This document shows positions 38,204 to 47,262 of a DNA stretch of 60,166 bases, one piece after another. A program made the position numbers and the translations under genes. Under the pieces are notes generated by a model that saw only the letters and a program-made list of their open reading frames with translations, was not told the origin of the DNA and made no database searches. The DNA lies in contig NZ_JACHXQ010000015.1 of NCBI RefSeq assembly GCF_014192285.1, positions 1-60,166 of the forward strand, written 5' to 3'. The DNA is from Halomonas fontilapidosi. Its GTDB lineage: Bacteria; Pseudomonadota; Gammaproteobacteria; Pseudomonadales; Halomonadaceae. The stretch's first letter is position 1; each line of letters begins with the position of its first letter.

Positions 38204-39360
38204 TGCGTACCCTTGTGGTGGTTCGTTCGCTGAAGATGGGCGGCATGGAGCGGGTGGCGGTGAACCTGGCCGATGCCTTCGCCCAGGCGGGGCACGAGAG
38301 CCACCTGCTGAGCTTTCGCCGAGTGGAAAAGGGCTTGGCGCCGGAACACCCTGAGGTACAGCAACACCATCTTTCACTGCGCTGGTGGGCTCGACTCACG
38401 GGAGTGGGCCTGATGCTGGAACTGCTGGTGCGGCTATTCCTGAACCCGGTGGTGAAGCGCTCGCTTTTCCTGGGCAGCGGGATCATGGGCGGCTTGGTGT
38501 TTCGGGTCTGGCTCAAGGCGTTCGAGCGTCGCCATGGCCAGGTGGATCGTATCGTCTTTCGTGGGGTCGGCACCTTCGAGCTGGTATGGACCTTCCGCGA
38601 CGACCGGGCGCGCTATGTGCTGGAGAATATCCTGCACGTGCGCGGCGTGACCTGGCAACGCAGGCTGTTTGCGCGTTGCCTCTACCACCGACGCCATCTG
38701 GTGACCGTCTCCCAGGGGGTGGCCGAGAGCGTGCAGGAGGCCATGCGTGCCTGGTTCTTCTCGCCGGCCTCAGTCGATGTCATCCCCAATCCCTGCCCGA
38801 TCGAGAGCATCCGTCGGCAGATGCGGGAGCCCGAGCCCGATCTGCCTGAGGTGCCCTATATCGTCAACGTGGCGCGCCTGGTCCCGGCCAAGAACCAGGC
38901 CCTGCTGCTGCACGCCTATGCCCGTTCCGGGGTGGCGCTTCCCCTGGTGCTGGTGGGCGATGGCCAGGAGCGTGGCCGGCTGGAGAGCCTAGCGAGGGAA
39001 CTGGGCATCGCCGAGCGGGTGCGTTTCGCCGGCCAGCGTGCGAACCCCTATCCGTGGATGCATCATGCCCGGCTGTTCGTGTTGAGTTCTCGCTTCGAGG
39101 GCATGGGCATCGTGCTGTTCGAGGCGCTGGCATGTGCTACGCCGGTGCTCAGTGTGGACTGCCCGGGTGGCATCCGCGAGATCCTCAAGGGCGAGCTGGA
39201 AGCGAGCATCGTACCCCATGACGAGGCGAGCCTGGCCGAGGGCATCCGCACGGCCGTGAAAGGCGAGAAGCCGCCGATCGATGAGCGCTGGCTGGATGAC
39301 TTCCGGCCCGAGACGGTGGCGAAGCGCTTCGTTGCGCAGACTGGGCAGGCTGAGCCATGA
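38203..39360 (+). CDS. GT4-family glycosyltransferase, probably LPS-core type
   Basis: 385-residue GT-B enzyme beginning MRTLVVVRSLKMGGMERVAV (a typical donor-binding GGxxR-like start). VPYIVNVARLVPAKNQALLL and SSRFEGMGIVLFEALACATP carry the GT4 EX7E signature, and SVDCPGGIREILKG follows. ATG 38203 overlaps the ligase stop (TGATG) and has CAGGAGGCG upstream, so the two genes are coupled. Position between a WaaL-like ligase and an LPS kinase favours addition of a core sugar. Confidence 0.88.
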   Translation: MRTLVVVRSLKMGGMERVAVNLADAFAQAGHESHLLSFRRVEKGLAPEHPEVQQHHLSLRWWARLTGVGLMLELLVRLFLNPVVKRSLFLGSGIMGGLVFRVWLKAFERRHGQVDRIVFRGVGTFELVWTFRDDRARYVLENILHVRGVTWQRRLFARCLYHRRHLVTVSQGVAESVQEAMRAWFFSPASVDVIPNPCPIESIRRQMREPEPDLPEVPYIVNVARLVPAKNQALLLHAYARSGVALPLVLVGDGQERGRLESLARELGIAERVRFAGQRANPYPWMHHARLFVLSSRFEGMGIVLFEALACATPVLSVDCPGGIREILKGELEASIVPHDEASLAEGIRTAVKGEKPPIDERWLDDFRPETVAKRFVAQTGQAEP

Positions 39361-40301
39361 GGCCACTGTTTCCCATGCATCCCGGAGGCGACCCGGCGTT
39401 TGCGCCGCGGGCGGATTCCCGAATTTACTGGCCCGTGCAGCGTGCCCGCCTGCAATGGCCAGTGCGCGATGCCTTTCAGTATTTCGTAGGCATCCCCCTG
39501 GAGCGGTTGCTGTTCGGCGCCTGGGCACACGGCCTGCCTGGCGCCGCTCAGGTCGAAAGGCTCGGCCTCCCGCGGCGGGTAATCGAGCGAGAACTGGGCC
39601 GCGACCTCGTGGTTCGTGTGGATCCCCGCCAGTTGATTCCCAGCACCCACTGGTGGGGAGTGCCCAAGCATCGTCGACCCTCGTCCACGGTATTCATCTG
39701 GGATGGTCGCTGGGACCAGCGGCGTGGCGATCTGCGTCAGGGGTCGCGCTACCGCTTCATCAGCGATCTGGACGAGCATCGCCATGACTTGAACGGTAGC
39801 GAGGCCTTCCATATATACAAGGCACGACTGGAGGCGGGCAGGCCCTGGCGTTCCCACCAGACGGGCGTGCTGCTGGATAGCGAGGCGCGAATCCTCGCCT
39901 ACCTGGGTGTGTACTTGAGCTTCATGGATGACATGGCCGTGCGCGGCTTCGATGCCTGGCGTGGCCGTCACCCGGGAAGGGTGCCTGCTCAAGATCAACC
40001 GGGGACTGCATCGCCTGGCCATGGCGCAGCGGGTGGGGCTCGACTCCGTGCCGGTGATGGTAAAGGCCGTGCATCGTGAATGGTGGCAGGAGGTCACGGC
40101 GGGTACGACCGGCAGGGCGGCCCTGCAGCGGGTCACCGAGGCGTTGACGACCTGCAAGCCGGAAACCGCGCCGGGAGAGAGCTGGACCCGGCTGCAGGTC
40201 AGGAATCCGGAAATGCATCCAGGTAGCTCCCTTTTAGTAATTCTTCAGCTCGCCGTCGGTACCCTTCGCCCCCGAGTTTGTTTGCCCTCAGAGTCTCCTT
40301 G
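39357..40301 (+). pseudogene. HRLA-motif glycan-cluster protein, frameshifted
   Basis: The first frame (39357-40079) reads well to about MDDMAVRGFDAW, with the VFIWDGRWDQRRGD segment, then becomes low-quality. The adjacent +1 frame (39928-40302) carries the continuation GCLLKINRGLHRLAMAQR and GLDSVPVMVKAVHREWW. Together they form one protein of a function-unknown family found in polysaccharide clusters, with a DGDWD-like motif and a ParB-like HRLA motif. The shift lies at about 39950-39980. It may be a real lesion or a sequencing error. ATG 39357 overlaps the upstream glycosyltransferase by 4 bp. The 3' end overlaps the convergent kinase gene by about 100 bp. Confidence 0.7.
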
Positions 40302-40918
40302 AGCGCCGGCCATTGGTCGGCGTTTTGCGTTGGTAGCCGGCGCAGGTGTGCGTCGATCCAGACGATGTGGTCGTCTCGGTCGATCAGCAGGTTGTTGAAG
40401 TGCAGGTCGCGGTGGGCGTAACCGGTATGGGCGAGCTGGGCGACCTCCCGGCAGAAGCGATCCAGAAACGCCAGTCGTCCTTCTTCGTTCTGGCCTTCGA
40501 ACACCTCGACGCCGGGCCTGGCATCTTGCAGGTGTTCCATCAGGAGCAAGGAGGCGTTGCGGTTGCCGGGATTGAGCGAGATCCCCCAGCCGTGGCAGCG
40601 GGGTGTCTTCAAACCGGCCCGGCGAAGGATTTGCAGGCTAGTAAACTCCTTGCGTGCATCGGTCTGTGCCAGCCAGCGCTTCTCCAGGTAGTCGCGCAGC
40701 AGCCACTTCAGCGGTGCCTGCTGCTTCATGTATTTGTCGGGTACCACCTTGGCGAGGATCTGCCGGTCGGCCGACAGGAAGAAGCGGCTGCTGCCTAATG
40801 CCTCGAAAGCCTCGGTGGTGGTGGTGCTGGCAAGAGCCAGCCTGCCCGGCAGGCCGTCGGGATGGAAGACCAGGTAGCGTCGTCGGCGGTCGTTGAAGGG
40901 AATATCCAGCAGCTTCAC
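40199..40918 (-). CDS. LPS-core-type kinase (InaA/RfaP-like)
   Basis: 239-residue eukaryotic-like kinase fold predicted to phosphorylate a core heptose or Kdo. The catalytic loop YAHRDLHFNNLLIDRDDHIVWIDAH contains HRD-type Asp and Asn plus the DFG-equivalent Asp (seen in the run around residues 168-192; quoted here as HRDLHFNNLL and VWIDAH). The N-terminal part (ILAKVVPDKYMKQQ) holds the ATP-binding Lys region. It is convergent with the frameshifted HRLA gene. The O-antigen ligase and core glycosyltransferase nearby support an LPS-core role. Confidence 0.83.
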   Translation of the reverse strand: MKLLDIPFNDRRRRYLVFHPDGLPGRLALASTTTTEAFEALGSSRFFLSADRQILAKVVPDKYMKQQAPLKWLLRDYLEKRWLAQTDARKEFTSLQILRRAGLKTPRCHGWGISLNPGNRNASLLLMEHLQDARPGVEVFEGQNEEGRLAFLDRFCREVAQLAHTGYAHRDLHFNNLLIDRDDHIVWIDAHLRRLPTQNADQWPALKETLRANKLGGEGYRRRAEELLKGSYLDAFPDS

Positions 40919-41204
40919 GTCATGTCCTGATTATTCAGTTTTCTTATCACGATGCCTCAATCTGGGGCAGAACGCTTTCCTCGAGGAACTGCCGTTAGTG
41001 GCGTGTCTCGATCTCGAAGGGGCCTGGTCCATGCGAACGATCGCATTGGCCGGGCCTTTTTCGTTTTCAAGCGCCAGCCGATAGTCGGCGATGACGAGGG
41101 CATAGCGTTTTCGGGCCACCCACGCCTCCCGGGATAGTGAATGCGCTGAATGCTACCACAGCCGGCGAAGGGCGTGTGCAGCGCGTCTATCTGGCTGGCG
41201 AGTC
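40919..41204. other. intergenic region, nothing assigned
   Basis: About 290 bp between the kinase start and the epimerase remnant. Several short frames exist on both strands without ribosome-binding sites or recognisable similarity. No RNA gene or repeat is evident. Confidence 0.5.
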
Positions 41205-41462
41205 GGGCCCTGATAGCCCCTTACCCCCTATGCGCTCTACAATATTGGCCATGGCAGCCCGGTATCACTGAGGGCGCTCATCGGGGCGTGGGACTTGGCC
41301 ATTGGTGCGATTTCCGGCTCCTGCAGTCGGGACGTACCTCGCCCCCGGGGCGGATACCCAGGCCTTGTACAATGCCACGGGGTATCGGCCCCGTGTGGGT
41401 GTGGAGGCGGGTGTGAGGCGCTTCGTGGAGTGGTACCGCGGGTTCTATGGGGTGTGGGGCAT
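41205..41462 (+). pseudogene. 3' remnant of a UDP-glucuronate 4-epimerase-type gene
   Basis: Two adjacent frames together reproduce the C-terminal end of CapI/WcaG-type epimerases. The first reads YALYNIGHGSPVSLRALIGA (about 41237-41300). After a frameshift near 41320 the second reads ADTQALYNATGYRPR and VEAGVRRFVEWYRGFYGV (to about 41455). The N-terminal Rossmann domain is gone. An intact enzyme would convert UDP-glucuronate, the product of the ugd gene directly downstream, to UDP-galacturonate. Confidence 0.75.
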
Positions 41463-41468
41463 ACCTCT

Positions 41469-41602
41469 ATCGCCGTGCAAGTCGAGTCGTCGAACTGACG
41501 GCTCCCACAATGCGCCTTTTTGGCCGGAATGCGGTTGTAGGAGCACTGCTTTGCAGCGCGAAGGGGAGGCGGGCCATCGCCGTGCAAGCACAGCTCCCAC
41601 AA
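41469..41602. repeat. REP/REPIN-like palindromic repeats
   Basis: Two direct copies of ATCGCCGTGCAAG (41469-41481 and 41576-41588) each precede GCTCCCACAA (41501-41510 and 41593-41602). An inverted arm TTGTAGGAGC lies at 41535-41544. The second pair forms a REPIN-like hairpin of about 70 bp. The words resemble the TGTGGGAGC...GCTTGC REP family of pseudomonads. No RAYT transposase is in the window. Confidence 0.75.
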
Positions 41603-41655
41603 CGACCGCATCCACTGAACAGAACAGATAACCAGGACAGATTGGGAAACAGGGA

Positions 41656-42999
41656 ATGAAGATCACCATCTTTGGAACGGGCTACGTGGGGCTGGTGACC
41701 GGCACCTGCCTGGCCGACGTGGGCCATGACGTGCTGTGCATGGACGTGGACGCGGAGAAGATCGCGCGGCTGGAGGGCGGCGAGATTCCCATCTTCGAGC
41801 CGGGGCTCGAGACGATGGTCAAGACCAACGTGGAGGCGGGACGGCTGCGCTTCACCACCGACCCGGCGGCGGCCGTGGCCTTCGGCACGCTGCAGTTTAT
41901 CGCCGTGGGCACGCCGCCCGACGAGGACGGCAGCGCCGATCTGAAGTACGTGCTGGCGGTGGCCGAGACCATTGGCAAGCACATGACGGGCTACACGGTC
42001 ATTGTCGACAAGTCCACCGTGCCGGTGGGCACCGCCGACCGGGTACGCGAGACAGTGGCCGGAGCGCTTGAGGCCCGCGGCGAAGCGCTCGAGTTCGATG
42101 TCTGCTCCAACCCGGAGTTCCTCAAGGAGGGAGCGGCCATCCAGGACTTCACCCAGGGGGCCCGGATCATCGTCGGCACCGAGTCCGAGCGGGTGAAGAC
42201 GCTGATGCGCGAGTGCTATGCCCCCTACATTCGTCTGCACGACAAGCTGATGTTCATGGACTTGCGGGCGGCGGAGCTGACCAAGTATGCCGCCAACGCC
42301 ATGCTGGCCACCAAGATCAGCTTCATGAACGAGATCGCCAACCTGGCCGAGCGGCTGGGGGCCGATGTGGAGCAGGTGCGGCGCGGCATCGGCTCGGATC
42401 CGCGCATCGGCTATCAGTTCATCTACCCGGGCTGCGGCTATGGCGGCTCCTGCTTCCCCAAGGACGTCCAGGCCCTGGCACGCTCCGCCAGTGACGTGGA
42501 CTACCAGGCCGAACTGCTGGCCGCGGTGGAGGGCGTGAACCGGCGCCAGAAGCGGACCCTGTTCACCAAGCTGGCCCAGGCCCTCGGGGGGGAGCTCGCC
42601 GGCAAGACCGTCGCCCTGTGGGGCCTGGCCTTCAAGCCCAATACCGACGACATGCGTGACGCGCCCAGCCGCACCCTGATGGAGGCGCTGTGGGAGGCCG
42701 GAGCCAAGGTGCAGGCTTACGACCCCGAGGCGATGAAGGAGTGCCGCCGGCTCTATGGTGAGCGCGACGACCTGCTGCTGGCGGGGGATCGCATCCAGGC
42801 GGTGAAGGGCGCCGATGCCCTGGTGATCTGCACCGAGTGGAAGGAGTTCCGCACCTTGGATTTCGCCTGGCTGAATCAGCAACTGGGCATGGGGGTGGTC
42901 GTCGATGGCCGCAACCTCTTCGAGCCGGAGGCGGTCAAGGCCGCCGGGCTGCGCTACTTCGCCGTGGGGCGGGGCGATTCCCTCACCGCGCTGAGGTAA
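41656..42999 (+). CDS. ugd: UDP-glucose 6-dehydrogenase
   Basis: Oxidises UDP-glucose to UDP-glucuronate with two NAD. The 447-residue product has the N-terminal Rossmann [57 protein letters not shown] and the catalytic Cys in [30 protein letters not shown] follows in the C-terminal domain. ATG 41656 follows CAGGGA. It is an independent unit between REP repeats and a terminator hairpin, and high GC indicates a resident gene. It provides uronic acid donors for capsule synthesis. Confidence 0.95.
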   Translation: MKITIFGTGYVGLVTGTCLADVGHDVLCMDVDAEKIARLEGGEIPIFEPGLETMVKTNVEAGRLRFTTDPAAAVAFGTLQFIAVGTPPDEDGSADLKYVLAVAETIGKHMTGYTVIVDKSTVPVGTADRVRETVAGALEARGEALEFDVCSNPEFLKEGAAIQDFTQGARIIVGTESERVKTLMRECYAPYIRLHDKLMFMDLRAAELTKYAANAMLATKISFMNEIANLAERLGADVEQVRRGIGSDPRIGYQFIYPGCGYGGSCFPKDVQALARSASDVDYQAELLAAVEGVNRRQKRTLFTKLAQALGGELAGKTVALWGLAFKPNTDDMRDAPSRTLMEALWEAGAKVQAYDPEAMKECRRLYGERDDLLLAGDRIQAVKGADALVICTEWKEFRTLDFAWLNQQLGMGVVVDGRNLFEPEAVKAAGLRYFAVGRGDSLTALR

Positions 43000-43007
43000 C
43001 TCTGTGC

Positions 43008-43060
43008 CGATAACCCCGAGAGGGCGCGGATATCGCTTTCGGGGTTATCGCCTACATTTT
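43008..43060 (+). terminator. hairpin after ugd
   Basis: CGATAACCCCGA (43008-43019) pairs with TCGGGGTTATCG (43039-43050) over 12 bp around a 19-nt loop. CCTACATTTTTGG follows, a short T-run 6 bp beyond the stem. It is a plausible Rho-independent terminator for ugd and may also serve the convergent acyltransferase gene. Confidence 0.75.
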
Positions 43061-43149
43061 TGGTTGGGATACTCGATGAGGTGCATGATGCTACCCGAGT
43101 TGGCCACTGGGCCAAGTACAGCAGGCTATTATCCCATCATTCCCTGCAT

Positions 43150-45102
43150 CTAGTTGAATACCTCGGAAAGAAGCGGTAGCAGTACATCTCCACCATGTTC
43201 GCTCAAGTGGTCATCATCATAGTAGACAGGTCGACCCGACACATCCCCCCAGCAACTCCCATTCGCGCATAAATACGGTGTGGGGTCCAGAATCTCGACA
43301 CCACATTTCTCGGCTGCCTCATCCTGAATTCTCCAGGCTAGATCATTTCTTGCATTGTACTCATCTCGTGTGATGCGCACTCGCTCCGTGACATCATTAA
43401 GCAAGGAGGTAAAGGCCATGTGCTCCGGAACGTTGACTTTAAGCTCCGGAATCGGCCTCAGAATGAATACGTCTCTTGATTTTGAAAATTCACATGCCGT
43501 CTCAATAAATCCATGTGAAATTTCTTTAAAGAATAGCTCGCTTCTCCCGTTGTGTGGCTCCTCAAGATATATGCTTGGTTTGTCAACCTCATGAGCCCTG
43601 TAAGGCTCATTTGGCCCCAGAAGCACAGAAGAGAGTCGGTTTATAATGATCAAGGGAACATCACTGCTCAATTCACGGCTTTTTTTTACAGCATATTCAA
43701 CAAACTCTCCACATGTTCCACCACCATCATGGCTCTTGATACCCGAAATTGTTGCGCAACTGTTCATGGTCCAGTCAAGAACATGCTTGTCCGAATCGTT
43801 CATGGCACGCTCCACCGCTCTGATCAAGGCTGCAGCGTGGCTGTCACCGATAACAATAGCCCCGAGTTCTTCCCCGCCATACGTACACTCAGGGACAGAG
43901 CCGGATTCGCCGACATGGCATTCGGATCTGCGCGGGTTGATGTTTTTACCTTCTGACAGCAGCTCAGTAATCGATGGGCTGAACCTATAATCAGCACCAT
44001 TGCTTACATGCCCATGGACGCCCAGGCCGGCAAGCATGAACGAAGCGACCCCAGAAAAAACAAATACAGACTTCCTTCTGATTGCTATCTTGACGCCTCC
44101 TTTCCTGAACGGAGTCTCAATATACTTCCATGTAAAGTAAGCAAGTACGATTGAAGCCAAGGAAAGAAACCCCATCAAGGTCCATGAGGGGGCTGCCGTG
44201 AGGCTTCGGATTCTGGCAAAGGCCAGTAATGGCTGATGCCAGAGATAGGCGCTAAAACTAATAAGGCCAATGCCGACAAGCAAGGGGCGTGACAATAACC
44301 TTGCAATAGGGGTTGTGGCCTCGCCGAACAAGATGATCAAGGCGGTGCCCACGACGGGAACCAGGGTATACAAGGAAGGGAATGGCACGGTTTCATCATA
44401 GAAGACCACGGCATACAGAATTAAAGCGAAGCCCACACTAGAAAGAAGACCGCCTTTCCTCACCTCCCTCCCTTGCAAAGCGAAGGCACAAATCGCTCCC
44501 GCCCCCAACTCCCAGGCCCGAGAGGGCAGAAGGTAGAAGTTCGCATCAGGATGCTTTCGCCACCCATATTCAGACAGCAATAGACTGACAAGTGAAATTA
44601 TCATAATGGTATAAAATGCCGGGTTTCGGCCAAAGCGCCATAGCAGAAGAAGGATGATCGGAAAGAATATATAGAACTGCTCCTCTACTGCAAGGCTCCA
44701 CGTATGAAGCATAGGCTTTTCTTCCGCTGCCGGGGAAAAATAATTCGACTCTTTCCAGAAAAGGATGTTGGAAGAAAAGAGGATTAATGCCACAAGGGAT
44801 TGCGAAAAATCCTTGAACTGTGACGGAAGCATCCATATCCAGGCAAGAAAGAAGGTGCATGTGCTGACAAAGGCCAAGGCCGGTAAGATACGACGTGCTC
44901 GCCGTTCATAGAATCTTGCAATGGAGAAGGTTTTATCTGATATCTCGCTGATGAGTATGGAGGTAATCAAGTACCCACTTATCACGAAGAATACATCCAC
45001 CCCGACATACCCACCGGAAAACCAGGAGAACCCCGCATGATATAAAATGACGGGTAGAACAGCTACTGCCCGCAATCCATCAATTTCCTTTCTGTTTTTC
45101 AT
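43150..45102 (-). CDS. OafA/YrhL-type O-acyltransferase with C-terminal SGNH domain
   Basis: Membrane acyltransferase that O-acetylates surface polysaccharide. From ATG 45102 it has 650 residues. The acyltransferase-3 domain (about 1-340, ten or more TM helices) starts EIDGLRAVAVLPVILYHAGF and contains GGYVGVDVFFVISGYLI, RFYERRARRILPAL and the TWSLAVEEQFYIFFP motif. The periplasmic SGNH-like domain (about 390-650) has block I IVIGDSHAAAL and the late DDDHLSEHGG with Asp and His. It is monocistronic, opposite to both neighbours, and moderately AT-rich, suggesting separate acquisition. The longer frame start at 45171 has no better signal. Confidence 0.92.
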   Translation of the reverse strand: MKNRKEIDGLRAVAVLPVILYHAGFSWFSGGYVGVDVFFVISGYLITSILISEISDKTFSIARFYERRARRILPALAFVSTCTFFLAWIWMLPSQFKDFSQSLVALILFSSNILFWKESNYFSPAAEEKPMLHTWSLAVEEQFYIFFPIILLLLWRFGRNPAFYTIMIISLVSLLLSEYGWRKHPDANFYLLPSRAWELGAGAICAFALQGREVRKGGLLSSVGFALILYAVVFYDETVPFPSLYTLVPVVGTALIILFGEATTPIARLLSRPLLVGIGLISFSAYLWHQPLLAFARIRSLTAAPSWTLMGFLSLASIVLAYFTWKYIETPFRKGGVKIAIRRKSVFVFSGVASFMLAGLGVHGHVSNGADYRFSPSITELLSEGKNINPRRSECHVGESGSVPECTYGGEELGAIVIGDSHAAALIRAVERAMNDSDKHVLDWTMNSCATISGIKSHDGGGTCGEFVEYAVKKSRELSSDVPLIIINRLSSVLLGPNEPYRAHEVDKPSIYLEEPHNGRSELFFKEISHGFIETACEFSKSRDVFILRPIPELKVNVPEHMAFTSLLNDVTERVRITRDEYNARNDLAWRIQDEAAEKCGVEILDPTPYLCANGSCWGDVSGRPVYYDDDHLSEHGGDVLLPLLSEVFN

Positions 45103-45174
45103 GTAACACCGTGCACTATTCAACAATAATAAATGCCCATGTGCGATTTTCAGCATTAACCTAGTTGTCAACAG

Positions 45175-45900
45175 GGAGACGCGCGATAGGCATAAACAAG
45201 ATGAGCCTAGCCTTGTTTTTTGATTTACAGGATGGCATCAAGTGCCAGGCACAGAATCCACAGTATTGACCACCTTGTTGAAAGGTAGCTTCCAGCACGA
45301 TTCCTGTTGGGCAACACCTCGGAAAGCAAACTTTCTTGCCAAATAAATCATCCAACTAGCAGTATGTAGCTCACTCATTGGCAACTAGCCGACTCACAGC
45401 AGGATGGCGGCGAAACTCATGATCGCGCTGGCTATGCCGGGTGCTCAGCGCCATCCCTCGGCTGACGGGACAACACAGCCTTTCGGGCGCCGTCACCAAG
45501 GGCCAGCCGCTGTAGTGCCGTGGATTGGGCTGTCGGTGCGTTTGTCCGGAGCCCTCGAGCCTCCCAGCCGATAAACACGCATCCAGTCCATGGCTGGCTG
45601 CGCTGCCGGGGTGCGGAGTTGAGTCACCTTCCTCGTCTCCAACACCCTCGCCTTTACCCCCTTCCAGTTGATAAGACCCCAGCCTTTCTTTTCCACCTTC
45701 ACGGAAGAAGTGGACTTTTGCACAGGAAAGACGCTTTACGTCGTTGAGTATGAGCCTGGTGTAGACCCTGATCATCTTTATGCATGAGTCGCAGATGACT
45801 TTGCTGTCATGCTTGATTTACTGATGCCCCTCCAACGCTTCCTGCATTTCCCGTACCCCCCTTATCAGTCTTGATGGTGCAAGAAAAACCTAATATGGCT
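45175..45900. other. intergenic region, no gene recognised
   Basis: About 730 bp. Frames at 45371-45775 and 45493-45723 (minus strand) have unlikely composition and no recognisable domain. They could be decayed mobile DNA but that is not supported. The right end leads into the palindrome and ops-containing leader of the second export operon. Confidence 0.5.
45871..45899 (+). promoter_or_regulatory. possible sigma-70 promoter of the second export operon
   Basis: TTGATG (45871-45876), a 17-bp spacer and TATGGC (45894-45899). Alternatively TAATAT (45891-45896) serves as -10 with a 14-bp spacer. It is immediately followed by an inverted repeat (45905-45929), the expected place for an operator overlapping the transcription start. 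The match is moderate. Confidence 0.35.
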
Positions 45901-45904
45901 GATG

Positions 45905-45929
45905 GGTAACATTGTAAGCTTACGTTACC
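45905..45929. promoter_or_regulatory. inverted repeat, possible operator, in the wza2 leader
   Basis: GGTAAC-ATT-GTAAG (45905-45918) pairs with CTTAC-GTTACC (45919-45929), a palindrome interrupted only by a 3-nt asymmetric bulge. It lies 130 bp upstream of the ops element. It could bind a dimeric regulator or form an RNA hairpin in the long leader. Confidence 0.4.
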
Positions 45930-46057
45930 TATCCGGCAGTATCGTTTCGCTGCCCCGAGCCTGCGTGGCTGAGGCGGGCGCTGGACGATCTACCGGCACG
46001 TTGTGGCGCGTCATGTGGCTGCAAGGGGCATCGGGCGGTGCTAATCGACACCCTCAT

Positions 46058-46068
46058 GGCGGTAGCGT
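46058..46068 (+). promoter_or_regulatory. ops element upstream of the second wza
   Basis: Perfect GGCGGTAGCGT followed by GTCCGAACA, 28 bp before the wza2 start codon. It shares GTAGCGTG-CCGAAC with the site at 14103. Its place at the head of a ~13-kb AT-rich operon is where RfaH-type antitermination would be needed. Confidence 0.87.
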
Positions 46069-46096
46069 GTCCGAACATACGAGCGGGGATCTGACC

Positions 46097-47260
46097 ATGA
46101 TGTATGCAGTGCAAACGGATAGTGCGACTACCCAGGCAGAGAGTCCGCAAGCCTGGCGCTGGAAGGGCAAGGCCCGAATGTTCGTACTCCTGCTGGGCCT
46201 GGGGTTGCTTGGGGGCTGTGCCATGTCGCCAGGCGGGCATATCGACGAGGAAAAGATTGGCGAGTCCCTGGACCAGCGTGTCGATCTGGCGCCAATCACG
46301 CCGCAGCTGGTGGCCGCCATGTCGCCCCAGCAGGAGGCTGCGGCCCGCGGCATGCCCCAGCAGCTGAGCGAGGAGCTGCGTGATTACCAGTACCGTGTGG
46401 GGCCGGGAGATGTGCTGAGCATCATTGTCTACGACCATCCAGAGCTGACGATCCCTGCTGGGGCCGAGCGGGAAGCCGAGGACACCGGTAACAGGGTTCA
46501 GCCGGATGGCACCATGTTTTATCCCTATGTGGGGCGCCTGCGGATAGAGGGCAGGACCCTGGAGGAAGTGCGCCGAATACTGACGAGTCGCCTGTCGAGT
46601 GTCATCACCGACCCGCAGATAGAGGTAAATGTCGCAGCCTACCGTTCCCAGAAGGTCTATGTGACCGGCGCCGTGGAAACGCCCGGGACCCTGCCGATCA
46701 CCAGCGAGCCAATGACCATACTGGATGCCATCAGCCAGTCGGGGGGCGCGACAGCGGAGGCAAATTGGCACGGTACGACGCTGGTCAGGGACGGCCAGAA
46801 ACATCGCATCTCCCTGTATGACCTCTTGAGGCGCGGCAACCAGCGTGATAACCGGCTTCTGCGTGATGGCGACTTGTTGCATGTTCCTACGGCCGAGAAC
46901 CAGAACGTGGTGGTGCTAGGCCAGGTCAATCGTCCTGGTGCCATTCCCTTGGGGAACGAGCGGATTAACCTGACCGATGCCCTGGCCAGGGCGGGAGGCG
47001 TCAACGAGAGCCGTGCCGAGCCTTCCGGGATCTTCGTGGTGCGCGGGCATGCGCCCGAGAGCGAGAAACTGGCCACCGTCTATCAGCTTGACATAGGCGA
47101 TGCAACCCGACTGATGCTCGGGACGCGTTTCCCGCTGCAAGCCCAGGACGTCGTCTATGTCACGTCAGCGCCGCTGGCCCGCTGGAACAACGTGATCAGC
47201 CTCCTGCTGCCGTCCCTTACCCTTCCCGGTGATATCGGGTCGTCCGCGGGGAGCCTGTGA
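46097..47260 (+). CDS. wza: Outer-membrane polysaccharide export lipoprotein Wza (second copy)
   Basis: 387 residues from ATG 46097 (GGGGA 8 bp upstream). The basic N-terminal stretch is unusually long (about 28 residues) before the lipoprotein signal FVLLLGLGLLGGC. The Poly_export domain (YRVGPGDVLSIIVYDHPEL, QPDGTMFYPYVGRLRIEGRT) and two SLBB domains (YVTGAVETPGTLPITSEPM; VVLGQVNRPGAIPLG) follow. The C-terminal end is PLARWNNVISLLLPSLTLPG. It is clearly related to the copy at 14175 but divergent, so it was not made by recent duplication. No wzb or wzc follows; the next gene is the WbpM-like dehydratase, 2 bp away. Confidence 0.93.
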   Translation: MMYAVQTDSATTQAESPQAWRWKGKARMFVLLLGLGLLGGCAMSPGGHIDEEKIGESLDQRVDLAPITPQLVAAMSPQQEAAARGMPQQLSEELRDYQYRVGPGDVLSIIVYDHPELTIPAGAEREAEDTGNRVQPDGTMFYPYVGRLRIEGRTLEEVRRILTSRLSSVITDPQIEVNVAAYRSQKVYVTGAVETPGTLPITSEPMTILDAISQSGGATAEANWHGTTLVRDGQKHRISLYDLLRRGNQRDNRLLRDGDLLHVPTAENQNVVVLGQVNRPGAIPLGNERINLTDALARAGGVNESRAEPSGIFVVRGHAPESEKLATVYQLDIGDATRLMLGTRFPLQAQDVVYVTSAPLARWNNVISLLLPSLTLPGDIGSSAGSL

Positions 47261-47262
47261 TC

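Noticed and set aside
39796..39806. GGTAGCG inside the HRLA-motif gene as a fourth ops site
   Set aside because: It lacks the leading GGC of the ops consensus and lies within coding sequence, not before an operon.
40952..41137. Possible phosphatase-like start (ACLDLEGAW) in the kinase-ugd gap
   Set aside because: Only a handful of residues resemble a HAD motif I; the frame ends at once and the rest does not fit.
41467..42882. 471-codon minus-strand frame across ugd and the REP repeats
   Set aside because: Antisense of ugd; it is long only because of codon-position GC bias.
45371..45775. 134-codon minus-strand frame (and the overlapping 45493-45723 frame)
   Set aside because: Unlikely amino-acid composition, no good start signal and no similarity to transposases or intron proteins I could recognise.
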